A stretch of DNA of 13,404 nt from an uncultured Erysipelotrichaceae bacterium. Lineage in GTDB: Bacteria > Bacillota_I > Bacilli_A > Erysipelotrichales > Erysipelotrichaceae. A model generated the notes under the pieces. It did no database searches. It saw nothing but the letters and a program-made list of their open reading frames with translations, and was not told the DNA's origin. The translations under genes were made by a program, and so were the position numbers. Numbering within the stretch: the first letter of the stretch is position 1; the number at the start of each line of letters is the position of its first letter. Positions 5,639 through 13,404 of this stretch are shown here, piece after piece. The stretch is taken from the NCBI GenBank assembly GCA_902796465.1, contig CADBPK010000002.1, positions 1-13,404 of the forward strand. The letters run 5' to 3'.

Positions 5639-7036
5639 TTATGCTTTATGACCGCCGATCTGTTCGTTTCTGTCTTTCGCGGTCGCGTTGTCCAGCAGGT
5701 TCATCCCCTTGAGCACAGCATTGGTCCCATAGCGTTTCCGTATGACTGCGATCGCCTGCTGTACATGCTGTTCCTTTTCTTCTTTTTCATAATCCGTAAA
5801 CAGGTCCATCTGAAACATGCCGTATCCTTTTACGGTATCTTCGGCAGCGATCCCGAGCCGCCGGATGTAAAAGCGGTGCTGGACTTTCTGATCAAATGCT
5901 TCCAGCAGGGCGGCCGTGATCTGCTTTGTGCTGTTTGTGCGGTTGTGAAACCGGACGATCCCCGTCGTATGTTTCGGATAGATACGCCCGTAAAAATCCA
6001 CGGACAGCGGACCGTCATATTCCGGCACCGCTTCAAGGGAAACGGGATCGTAGCTGATCCAGAACGACAGGCTGCGGGTGGTGAGTTTCTTTTCAAACAG
6101 GTCGGCGCACAGGATATCGATCATTTCCGTAAAGACGAGCCGTGCGTCCGCAAAGGAGTACGGTTTCGGAAGCACCTGTCCGCTGTGCAGGCTGTGCGAA
6201 GGGGAATGATAGTTTTTGATATCCGGCATGGAGACCGGCTCCAGTCCCCATGCGTGATCGATCAGGATCTCACCGTCAATGCCGAAGATCTGATAAAACC
6301 ATTCTTCATTTTTCTGACTCATTGCGGCGATATCACCCATCGTGTACAGACCGGCGTTGTTCAGGCGTCTTGCTTTTCCGGTCCCGATCTGCCAGAAGTC
6401 CGTCAGCGGCTGATGATCCCATAACAGAAGGGGATAACTGTTTTCATCCAGTTCGGCAATGCGCACACCGTCCCGGTCAGCCGGTGATTTTTTGGCAACG
6501 ATGTCCATGGCAACTTTGGCAAGATACAGGTTGGTACCGATGCCCGCTGTTGCCGTGATGCCGGTCACGGAGAGTACATGCCGTATGATCGTGACAGCCA
6601 GGATCCGGGCGGCGGAAGTATTCTGCTTTTCAGCCTCCTCCTCGTAGAAATGCAGGTAGGGAGTGGCGTCAATGAAGCATTCGTCGATGCTGTAGACATG
6701 AATGTCTTCGGCGGAAACATACTGCAGATAGATCGAATAGATATCAGCGGAGATCCTTTCGTATTCCGCCATCCGCGGCACGGCGACGATAAACGGGATC
6801 CGGCAGCGGTTTTTCCGTTCATATTCCCGGATCTTCTGCTTCGCTTCAAACAGGCGGGGACGGGAGGGGACACCGATCTCTTTCAGTTTCGGCGATACGG
6901 CAAGGCAGATCGTTTTGTCACTGCGGCTTTCATCCGCAACCAGAAGATATGCCTTAAGCGGGTCCAGATTGCGGGCAACACATTCAACGGATGCGTAATA
7001 GGATTTCAGATCAATGCAGATATATGTTTTTCCCAT
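5639..7036 (-). CDS. Y-family translesion DNA polymerase, UvrX/UmuC-like
   Basis: The 465-residue protein starts at ATG 7034-7036, eight bases after AGGAAG. An in-frame ATG twelve codons upstream has no such site. The palm carries the Y-family catalytic carboxylates: Asp9 in CIDLKSYYASVEC and Asp118-Glu119 in SIDECFID. Tyr13/Tyr14 sit at the steric-gate position that excludes ribonucleotides. The fingers, thumb and little-finger regions follow, and QMDLF (409-413) is a textbook beta-clamp-binding motif. The tail ATAKDRNEQIGGHKA is typical of the Firmicutes UvrX/YqjW group. These enzymes copy past DNA lesions and are usually damage-inducible. It heads an operon with the YolD-like gene. No canonical Bacillus LexA box (GAAC-N4-GTTC) lies in its upstream region. 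Confidence 0.95.
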   Translation of the reverse strand: MGKTYICIDLKSYYASVECVARNLDPLKAYLLVADESRSDKTICLAVSPKLKEIGVPSRPRLFEAKQKIREYERKNRCRIPFIVAVPRMAEYERISADIYSIYLQYVSAEDIHVYSIDECFIDATPYLHFYEEEAEKQNTSAARILAVTIIRHVLSVTGITATAGIGTNLYLAKVAMDIVAKKSPADRDGVRIAELDENSYPLLLWDHQPLTDFWQIGTGKARRLNNAGLYTMGDIAAMSQKNEEWFYQIFGIDGEILIDHAWGLEPVSMPDIKNYHSPSHSLHSGQVLPKPYSFADARLVFTEMIDILCADLFEKKLTTRSLSFWISYDPVSLEAVPEYDGPLSVDFYGRIYPKHTTGIVRFHNRTNSTKQITAALLEAFDQKVQHRFYIRRLGIAAEDTVKGYGMFQMDLFTDYEKEEKEQHVQQAIAVIRKRYGTNAVLKGMNLLDNATAKDRNEQIGGHKA

Positions 7037-7088
7037 TATGAAAACTTCCTTTCCCGTATCGTTTTCCCGCATATTGATGCAGGACGCA

Positions 7089-7113
7089 TATTATATTTAA
7101 AAAGTATATAATA
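7089..7113. repeat. AT-rich inverted repeat in polymerase leader
   Basis: TATTATAT (7089-7096) and ATATAATA (7106-7113) are perfect arms around a nine-base loop. Each arm contains a -10-like hexamer facing outwards on its own strand (TATAAT at 7107-7112 on plus, and at 7090-7095 on minus). It lies in the 5' leader of the polymerase operon if the upstream promoter is used. Confidence 0.4.
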
Positions 7114-7117
7114 GTGA

Positions 7118-7138
7118 GCGTAAATGTGCGATATACGC
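7118..7138. promoter_or_regulatory. imperfect palindrome just downstream of polymerase promoter
   Basis: A 21-base imperfect dyad with arms GCGTA/TACGC, seven of ten positions symmetric, lies at about +9 to +29 of the predicted polymerase transcript. That is where a roadblock repressor would bind. It does not match the Bacillus LexA box, so a non-canonical SOS operator is only a possibility. Confidence 0.35.
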
Positions 7139-7153
7139 AACATCTAATCAAAT

Positions 7154-7180
7154 ATTATACTCATTTGGTGCTTTCGTCAA
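7154..7180 (-). promoter_or_regulatory. promoter of polymerase-yolD operon
   Basis: On the minus strand TATAAT (7154-7159) is preceded by TTGACG (7175-7180) with a 15-base spacer, or by GTTGAC with 16. The -10 is perfect and the -35 nearly so. The short spacer may make it weak or activator-dependent. Confidence 0.6.
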
Positions 7181-7191
7181 CGGGTCTGCAG

Positions 7192-7207
7192 TACATTTCA
7201 AAATGTA
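7192..7207. promoter_or_regulatory. perfect 16-base palindrome between polymerase and tdk
   Basis: TACATTT and AAATGTA are perfect inverted arms around CA. The site lies about 50 bases upstream of the tdk start region and just upstream of the -35 box of the polymerase promoter. It is an operator candidate for either divergent unit. The binder is unknown. Confidence 0.45.
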
Positions 7208-7259
7208 TTGTTCTTTATGTCCGGGCAGTTTCATAGTTTAATATAGACAGAGGGAATAT

Positions 7260-7841
7260 ATGGCAAAATTATATTTTTACTACGGCGCGATGGGCAGTTC
7301 CAAGACTGCCAATGCTTTGATGGTGCACTATAATTATACGGAAAGAGGACAGAAGGCGCTTCTGGCCAAAACCAATATCGATACAAGGGACGGGAACCGG
7401 ATCATGCGTTCCCGGATCGGTCTGGAAAAGGAATGCATTCTTCTTTCGGAAGTCTGCGCGATGAAGGACGAAGACCTGAAACAGTATAATGCCGTGATCG
7501 TGGATGAGATCCAGTTTGCGAAGAAAGCGGAGATCGATTTCCTTGCGCACATTGTGGACGACCTGGAAGTCCCGGTCCTGTGCTATGGTCTGCGGGCGGA
7601 TTTCCAGAACAACCTGTTTGAAGGCAGCGAACGCCTGATTGCGATATGCGATGAGATCCATGAGATCAAGACAGTCTGCTGGTGCGGGAAGAAAGCAACG
7701 TGCAATGCCCGCTACAACGCGAAGGGTATCGTAAGGGAAGGCGCACAGATCATGCTCGGGGCAAATGACGAATATATCGCGTTATGCCGGAAACACTTCC
7801 TGGAGGGGAAACTGCGGCCGGATGAACCCGGTCAGTCATAA
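7260..7841 (+). CDS. tdk: thymidine kinase
   Basis: The 193-residue cytosolic enzyme transfers phosphate from ATP to (deoxy)thymidine, giving dTMP for salvage. It shows the P-loop GAMGSSKT (9-16), the DEIQF block (82-86, catalytic base Glu83), and the zinc/lasso region VCWCGKKATCNARY starting at 139 with Cys140 and Cys142. Late Cys176 lies in LCRKHF. The CWCG spacing and the CRKH ending look like the E. coli-type tdk rather than the human TK1-type CxxC. Length is normal. GAGGG (7250-7254), five bases before ATG, supports the start. The promoter is unclear (TAATAT at 7239-7244 is a possible -10). It heads a tight three-gene group with a 6-phospho-beta-glucosidase and a cytidylate-kinase-like gene. 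Confidence 0.96.
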   Translation: MAKLYFYYGAMGSSKTANALMVHYNYTERGQKALLAKTNIDTRDGNRIMRSRIGLEKECILLSEVCAMKDEDLKQYNAVIVDEIQFAKKAEIDFLAHIVDDLEVPVLCYGLRADFQNNLFEGSERLIAICDEIHEIKTVCWCGKKATCNARYNAKGIVREGAQIMLGANDEYIALCRKHFLEGKLRPDEPGQS

Positions 7842-9332
<1,491 letters not shown>

Positions 9333-9345
9333 GGGGAAAACAGCC

Positions 9346-10005
9346 ATGTATGAAAATATCAACAATGTAAAGAGCACGGAAGGCATTGCGGAATTTGAAA
9401 AACAGTTCTCGAAACCGGACTGTGTCCTGCTCGACAGCGAATACAGCAGTATGGGCAGAATGATCGGAAACAAGGCATGCAAAGCGGCCGGATATACGTA
9501 TTACGATGCGGTATTCCTGCTTGATCTTGTGCCGGAAACAGGCGTGACGATGGAAGAAGTCAGAACCTTTGAGCAGAAACTGCGGAAAAATGATATTACC
9601 AGGGAAGAGATCATCTCTGAACCGGGGTATGACAGGATCACAAAAGCTTTTGATCTCGCGATCGACCGCGCCCTGGCAAAAGGCCCTTGTCTGATCCATG
9701 ACAGGGCAACGAAGGAAATGATCGAGGCGCGCGGCTACAGCTGTGTTACCGTTCTGACTTACGCGACAGACATACATGCCAAGATCATCCGGGCAAAAGT
9801 CTCACCGCTGTACGCAGGCATGGAAAATGACGAAGATGTAATTGCGGCGATGCGCGAAGAAGACAACATCCGCAAAAATTACCACAAAGCGCACAGTGAT
9901 ACGGTTTGGGGAGACAAGGACACCTATGATCTCTGCATCAATTCTGAAACAGCAGGCAGGGACTATACGGCAGAACTGATCGCGCATGTGATGAAAGCAG
10001 ACTGA
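9346..10005 (+). CDS. cytidylate-kinase-like family protein with degenerate P-loop
   Basis: The 219-residue protein starts at ATG 9346, after AAGGGG at 9331-9336. A longer in-frame ATG at 9196 would run deep into the preceding gene in another frame. The layout follows the Cytidylate_kin2 family: an N-terminal strand and P-loop helix (VLLDSEYSSMGRMIGNKACKAAGYTYYDA; about 27-55), a central region, and the ending WGDKDTYDLCINSETAGRDYTAELI (about 186-210). In the family the P-loop normally reads SREYGSGGR. Here it is DSEYSSMGR (30-38), losing two of three glycines. Nucleotide binding is therefore doubtful, and so is a kinase activity. It could be a pseudoenzyme or have shifted specificity. It ends the tdk-GH1 group, before a terminator. 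Confidence 0.8.
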   Translation: MYENINNVKSTEGIAEFEKQFSKPDCVLLDSEYSSMGRMIGNKACKAAGYTYYDAVFLLDLVPETGVTMEEVRTFEQKLRKNDITREEIISEPGYDRITKAFDLAIDRALAKGPCLIHDRATKEMIEARGYSCVTVLTYATDIHAKIIRAKVSPLYAGMENDEDVIAAMREEDNIRKNYHKAHSDTVWGDKDTYDLCINSETAGRDYTAELIAHVMKAD

Positions 10006-10029
10006 GATAACTGCAGAAAACAGTTCATG

Positions 10030-10063
10030 GACCGGTATTCCGGCAGGAGTGCCGGTCTTTTTT
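10030..10063 (+). terminator. terminator of tdk group
   Basis: CCGGCA (10040-10045) and TGCCGG (10050-10055) form a GC-rich stem around GGAG, followed by TCTTTTTTT-like sequence to 10063. An alternative pairing uses GACCGG at 10030-10035 with CCGGTC at 10052-10057. Confidence 0.88.
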
Positions 10064-10120
10064 GCGGGAATCCATGCGAAAATACATACGGCACGCTTCT
10101 TTTTGCGGTAAACTATACAT

Positions 10121-10540
10121 ATGGATCAGAAAAAGGAAATACTGGAAGCAATCAATGCGGGAAATGACGCGCTTTATCATCTGTCGCAGGCGGAAGAGCT
10201 GCTCACAAAGGCCAAGAGATGGGGCCTGGTGGATCTTTTCGGCGGCGGCATGCTCATCAGTATGGGCAAGAATGCCAAAATGCGTCAGGCAAATGATGAG
10301 ATCATTGAAGCAAAGTACTGTATTGAACGCCTGAAAAATGAATTGCGGGATGTGGAATCCTACATGCAGGTAGACTTTACCGTGGATGATTTCCTTTTCG
10401 TTGCGGATGTGCTGTTTGATAATTTCATTTCCGATATCTATGTGCAGGAAAAGATCAACCAGGCTATTAAGCAGGTAAAGAACGCTGCCACGGAAATCGA
10501 ATGTATTCTGGACGCTCTGGAAGAACTGTATGAAGGATGA
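10121..10540 (+). CDS. conserved helical protein of unknown function
   Basis: The 139-residue protein is nearly all helix, with heptad-like stretches (about 5-33, 54-80 and 107-136) around a conserved-looking centre, WGLVDLFGGGMLISM (34-48). A second motif is FVADVLFDNFISD (93-105). I have seen this 'WG..D.fGGG...FAD..FD' arrangement in uncharacterised clostridial proteins but know no function. No signal peptide or membrane segment is seen, although the GGGMLISM stretch is mildly hydrophobic. No Shine-Dalgarno precedes the ATG (upstream GCGGTAAACTATACAT). A TAAACT -10-like element at 10109-10114 would start transcription about at the ATG, so the message may be leaderless. The stop lies 11 bases inside the next gene, indicating co-translation with the radical SAM protein. 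Confidence 0.75.
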   Translation: MDQKKEILEAINAGNDALYHLSQAEELLTKAKRWGLVDLFGGGMLISMGKNAKMRQANDEIIEAKYCIERLKNELRDVESYMQVDFTVDDFLFVADVLFDNFISDIYVQEKINQAIKQVKNAATEIECILDALEELYEG

Positions 10541-11444
10541 GAGATATTACAGCTTCAGCACCTTCTGCAAAAATACCTTTGGAAGAAGACTTTACCGCGC
10601 CGCGCTGGATGCCGGTATGACATGTCCGAACAGGGATGGCAGAGCCGGTACGCGGGGTTGTATTTTCTGTTCCGGAAAAGGGTCCGGCGAATTCGCGCTG
10701 GCATATAAAGGACAAAAACTATCCCGTGAAGATCTGATATGGAATCATCGGCCGGCACAACCCGGTGATTTTATTGCATATTTCCAGGCATTCACCAATA
10801 CATACGCGCCGGCGGAACAGCTGAAAAAATTATTTACTGCTGCACTGTGCGATCCGTTGTTTGCGGGCATCGATATCGCCACAAGACCGGACTGCCTCGG
10901 TGAGGATGTCCTTGCGCTTCTCAGGGAGCTGAAAGAGGAATATCCGGATAAATTCATCTGGATCGAGCTGGGACTGCAGACAATCCACGAAACAACAGCT
11001 AATTATATCCGCCGCGGATATCCGCTGGCTGTTTTTGATGAAGCAGTAAAAAACCTGCATGAAATCGGGATCCCGGTGATTACACATGTTATTATCGGGC
11101 TGCCGGGCGAGGACAGGGAAATGATCCTGGAAACGATACGGCATCTGAACAGACAGAAGATCGACGGGATCAAACTGCATCTGCTTCATATCCTGAAACA
11201 TACCGATCTTGCGGAAGAATATGAAAAAGGAGTTTTTACGGCACTGGATGAAGATGCATATGTCAGTATTCTCTGTGACTGCATCGCAGCGCTGGATCCG
11301 CATATCGTCATACACCGGCTGACCGGTGACGGTGACCGTGAAAACCTGATCGCACCGCGCTGGAGCCTGGATAAACGGCATGTACTCAACCGGGTCCGGC
11401 ATGAACTTGCCGTACGGGATATTGAGCAGGGACAAAGTATGTAA
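10530..11444 (+). CDS. radical SAM protein, TIGR01212 (YhcC/YtqA) family
   Basis: The 304-residue protein has the family's unusual iron-sulphur cluster spacing, C-x11-C-x2-C at Cys32, Cys44 and Cys47 (MTCPNRDGRAGTRGCIFC). Further family segments are YFQAFTNTYAP (about 83-93), IDIATRPDCL (about 113-122), WIELGLQTIHE (about 143-153) and THVIIGLPGEDR (about 184-195). The protein binds [4Fe-4S] and S-adenosylmethionine. I recall the Bacillus homologue YtqA being linked to tRNA wobble-uridine side-chain modification (mnm5U pathway, named MnmL). I state this from memory, and no YtqB/MnmM methyltransferase gene is next to it here. The start overlaps the end of the upstream gene by 11 bases, with GGAAGAA in that gene as a possible ribosome site. 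Confidence 0.92.
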   Translation: MKDERYYSFSTFCKNTFGRRLYRAALDAGMTCPNRDGRAGTRGCIFCSGKGSGEFALAYKGQKLSREDLIWNHRPAQPGDFIAYFQAFTNTYAPAEQLKKLFTAALCDPLFAGIDIATRPDCLGEDVLALLRELKEEYPDKFIWIELGLQTIHETTANYIRRGYPLAVFDEAVKNLHEIGIPVITHVIIGLPGEDREMILETIRHLNRQKIDGIKLHLLHILKHTDLAEEYEKGVFTALDEDAYVSILCDCIAALDPHIVIHRLTGDGDRENLIAPRWSLDKRHVLNRVRHELAVRDIEQGQSM

Positions 11445-11466
11445 AACAGTACAGCAGGATTATTCT

Positions 11467-11487
11467 CTGAACACGTTTCAGTACAAT
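11467..11487 (+). promoter_or_regulatory. possible promoter/operator of esterase-frl operon
   Basis: The 64-base gap before the esterase gene holds TACAAT (11482-11487), a good -10. Directly abutting it is the inverted repeat CTGAA (11467-11471) / TTCAG (11477-11481). There is no clear -35. The dyad could be the operator of an frl-type regulator, but this is weak. Confidence 0.35.
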
Positions 11488-11508
11488 ATCAATACAGGAG
11501 GATGCATT

Positions 11509-12387
11509 ATGCCCGGCATGACAGAGATCATTCGAAAACAGTTCGCGGAAGGCGACAAAAAGCGTGACGAAGGACTTACAACACCCGAAGATGTTGTCCG
11601 TTTTGATGACATTGTTTACGGGGAAGACCCGGTATGGCAGGTTCTGGATGTGTACCGCCCGAAAGGAACGGAAGGAAAGCTTCCGGTCATCATCAGCGTG
11701 CACGGAGGTGCCTGGGTCTATGGTGACAAGGAAGTCTATCAGTTCTACTGCATGTCACTGGCGCAGCGCGGCTTTGCGGTCGTCAATTTTACCTATCGTC
11801 TTGCACCGGAAAACAAATTCCCGGCATCTTTGGAGGATACCAATTCTGTCTGCGGATGGGTCATGCGGAACGCGGACACATACGGTTTTGACACAGACAG
11901 GATCTTCATGGTCGGTGATTCCGCCGGCGCACACAATCTGACACTGTATACATGTATCCTGACCAATCCGGCATATGCCGCAAAATACCCGTTCGCTGTT
12001 CCGGAAGGATTCCATGTAAAAGCGGCAGCTCTGAACTGCGGTATTTATCAGATGGTCCGGAGCGAAAAAGATACCATGACGCCTGCCATGATGAAAGACA
12101 TCCTGCCGCAGGGCGGAACGGATGAAGAGATGGCGCTGCTGAGCGGTGTTTCCTATATCACGCAGAATTTCCCGCCGGTCTTTATCATGACAAGCAACGA
12201 AGATTTCCTGAATGAACAGCCGGAACTGCTTACACCTGTGCTGAAAAAACTCGGCATCCCGTTCGCATATCATTTCTACGGCACAAAGCAGAATCCGCTT
12301 GGCCATGTATTCCACTGCAATATCCGTCTGGCGGAAGCGGCGGTATGCAATGATGAGGAATGCGCGTTCTTCCGCAGATATATGTAA
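11509..12387 (+). CDS. alpha/beta-hydrolase, esterase/lipase (HSL/BD-FAE-like)
   Basis: The 292-residue cytosolic enzyme (no signal peptide) has the oxyanion-hole motif HGGAW (65-69). The nucleophile elbow is GDSAG (136-140, Ser138). A likely acid is Asp232 in TSNEDFL, and the base is His266 in LGHVFH, all in the right order for a hormone-sensitive-lipase-type carboxylesterase. AGGAGG (11496-11501), seven bases before ATG, fixes the start; the longer in-frame ATG at 11380 lies inside the radical SAM gene. Its stop is one base from the frlD start, so it belongs to the frl operon. The substrate is unknown: a short-chain ester, or an acyl group on a sugar or amino-acid conjugate, would fit the fold. 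A role in preparing Amadori compounds is only inferred from position. Confidence 0.9.
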   Translation: MPGMTEIIRKQFAEGDKKRDEGLTTPEDVVRFDDIVYGEDPVWQVLDVYRPKGTEGKLPVIISVHGGAWVYGDKEVYQFYCMSLAQRGFAVVNFTYRLAPENKFPASLEDTNSVCGWVMRNADTYGFDTDRIFMVGDSAGAHNLTLYTCILTNPAYAAKYPFAVPEGFHVKAAALNCGIYQMVRSEKDTMTPAMMKDILPQGGTDEEMALLSGVSYITQNFPPVFIMTSNEDFLNEQPELLTPVLKKLGIPFAYHFYGTKQNPLGHVFHCNIRLAEAAVCNDEECAFFRRYM

Positions 12388-12388
12388 A

Positions 12389-13204
12389 ATGAAAAAACTG
12401 GTGACATTCGGTTCGCACTGCATGGATCATTACCAGAATCCCGGCGGCGGGGTCTTTTTCGCCGGCGGCGGTCCGGTCAATATGGCAGTGCATGCCAGAG
12501 AACTGGGAACGAACGCTGAATATGCAGGAGCGATCGGGAATGATGAAAACGGCAGATATCTTCTGCGGCAGCTGAAGGAAAGAAATATACCGGCAGATCA
12601 TATCCATATTCTGGAGGGGAAAAGCGCAGTGTGCGATGTGGAGCTGCGCGGAAATGAGAGAATTCTCGGTGATTACGACGAGGGGGTTCTGTCCTCTTTT
12701 GTCCTGCCGGAAGAGGATATCACCTTTATCGCTTCAGCGGATCTGGCTGTATCTGATCTGTGGGGAAGGCAGGAAGATGCCTTTCCGGCGATCCTTTCTG
12801 CCGGCGGACATCTTGCGTTTGACGCCGCGGACAGACCGTTTGATGAGATAACACAAAAAGTTGTGCCGTATCTCGATCTTCTCTTTTTCTCATCTTCCGA
12901 AGACGATGACAGTCTGCGGCAGATCATGCGGGATTTTCAGAATCAGGGCATAGGTGTTGTTACCGCAATGCGCGGCGAAAAAGGATCGGTGACATTGGAT
13001 CAGGATGGTTTTCATATCTGCGGTATCCATAAGACACAGATCATAACGGATACCATGGGTGCCGGGGACAGTTATATTGCCGGATTCCTGCATGGATATC
13101 TGAATGGATATGATACAGAAAAATGCATGGAACTCGGAAGCAGAAAAGCAAGTGAAACGCTTGGATATTACGGGGCGTTCAGACAGGAAGGAAGACATGG
13201 ATAA
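12389..13204 (+). CDS. frlD: fructoselysine 6-kinase-like PfkB kinase
   Basis: The 271-residue PfkB-fold kinase most resembles FrlD. It starts KKLVTFGSHCMDHYQ and has the glycine motif AGGGPVNMAVH (25-35). Then come the characteristic RILGDYDEGV (about 91-100) and DLWGRQEDAFP segments, and DTMGAGDSYIAGF with catalytic GAGD at 224-227. FrlD phosphorylates fructoselysine (an Amadori product of glucose and lysine) to fructoselysine 6-phosphate, which FrlB then cleaves. The next gene is a SIS-domain protein, as expected for FrlB. The start follows the esterase stop by one base and has no strong ribosome site, so translation is probably coupled. Amino-acid specificity (lysine or another amino acid) cannot be decided from sequence. 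Confidence 0.88.
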   Translation: MKKLVTFGSHCMDHYQNPGGGVFFAGGGPVNMAVHARELGTNAEYAGAIGNDENGRYLLRQLKERNIPADHIHILEGKSAVCDVELRGNERILGDYDEGVLSSFVLPEEDITFIASADLAVSDLWGRQEDAFPAILSAGGHLAFDAADRPFDEITQKVVPYLDLLFFSSSEDDDSLRQIMRDFQNQGIGVVTAMRGEKGSVTLDQDGFHICGIHKTQIITDTMGAGDSYIAGFLHGYLNGYDTEKCMELGSRKASETLGYYGAFRQEGRHG

Positions 13205-13404
13205 ATATACGGAAAAAGAACCGGTCCTCCGCAGTTTCAATGAGAAAGAAGTGCGTGAAGGTATTCAGGCCGGATTATCCCTGCGGAATCAAATCGAATC
13301 TATCATAGACCGGATACGGGAAGAAGGTTTTGACGGCATCTGGTTTATCGGCATCGGCGGCACATATGCATCATGCATGCAGGCGGAAGTATACATGCGC
13401 GGCC
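13197..13404 (+). CDS. frlB: SIS-domain deglycase, FrlB-like (3' truncated by window)
   Basis: The gene starts at ATG 13197, eight bases inside the end of frlD, with AGGAAG about six bases upstream. It runs off the right edge after 69 residues. The visible part has an N-terminal helix (EVREGIQAGLSLRNQIESII) and then GFDGIWFIGIGGTYASCMQA (44-63), the first strand and phosphate-sugar-binding loop of a SIS (sugar isomerase) domain. Directly behind an FrlD-like kinase this is most likely the deglycase that splits fructoselysine 6-phosphate into glucose 6-phosphate and lysine. A glucosamine-6-phosphate-deaminase-like SIS protein is the alternative. The catalytic residues lie beyond the window. Confidence 0.8.
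   Translation, partial: MDKYTEKEPVLRSFNEKEVREGIQAGLSLRNQIESIIDRIREEGFDGIWFIGIGGTYASCMQAEVYMRG

Noticed and set aside
5648..6424. 258-codon plus-strand open frame opposite the Y-family polymerase
   Set aside because: It is antisense to a gene with clear catalytic and clamp-binding motifs, and no ribosome site or family pattern is seen.
7037..7259. Canonical LexA box for the polymerase
   Set aside because: I looked for GAAC-N4-GTTC. The only GTTC (7210-7213) has no GAAC at the right distance.
11380..11508. Upstream extension of the esterase gene
   Set aside because: It overlaps the radical SAM gene and bypasses a perfect AGGAGG at 11496-11501.
12299..12388. Upstream extension of frlD
   Set aside because: It overlaps the esterase end in another frame. 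FrlD-type proteins begin at the KKLVTFG strand coded from 12389.

Overview
The window reads as ordinary chromosome of a moderate-GC, Gram-positive anaerobe of the Bacillota (Firmicutes), probably a gut-type Clostridia or Erysipelotrichia. The reasons are strong AGGAGG-type ribosome sites, a DUF5688-type protein, a UvrX-type Y-family polymerase followed by a YolD-like partner, an HTH-fused pseudouridine kinase, and a fructoselysine (frl) operon. The taxon below phylum is inference. I see no insertion sequence, integrase, CRISPR array or phage module. Most genes belong to recognisable families.

Layout. At the left edge lies tRNA-Ser(GCU) on the minus strand, its 3' end cut off by the window. 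Then on the plus strand come a small four-helix membrane protein and a Cof-type HAD phosphatase (261-1508, one operon, ending in a terminator), followed by a monocistronic DUF5688 protein (1594-2484). A small unknown protein on the minus strand (2528-2878, TTG start) is divergent from psuK-psuG (3102-5101), the pseudouridine salvage/catabolism pair. The 223 bases between these divergent genes are packed with palindromes: a perfect inverted repeat exactly filling one promoter's spacer, and two tandem CcpA/LacI-type boxes. They are the most interesting regulatory DNA here.

A minus-strand operon (7036 to 5120) encodes a translesion DNA polymerase and its YolD-like partner. The psuG terminator is embedded in the end of the latter's coding sequence. 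Divergent from it is tdk (thymidine kinase), followed closely by a GH1 6-phospho-beta-glucosidase and a cytidylate-kinase-like protein with a degenerate P-loop (7260-10005, ending in a terminator).

A third plus-strand block starts with a conserved helical protein of unknown function with no visible ribosome site (10121-10540). It overlaps a TIGR01212/YtqA-type radical SAM gene (10530-11444). Last is an operon of an alpha/beta-hydrolase esterase, a fructoselysine 6-kinase-like PfkB enzyme (frlD) and the start of a SIS-domain deglycase (frlB), cut by the right edge. The window thus holds two 'salvage' routes (pseudouridine to uracil plus ribose 5-phosphate; Amadori product to sugar phosphate plus amino acid) plus nucleoside and beta-glucoside metabolism. 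I found no clearly novel multi-gene system. The best leads are regulatory sites, a degenerate kinase and the odd gene pairings.
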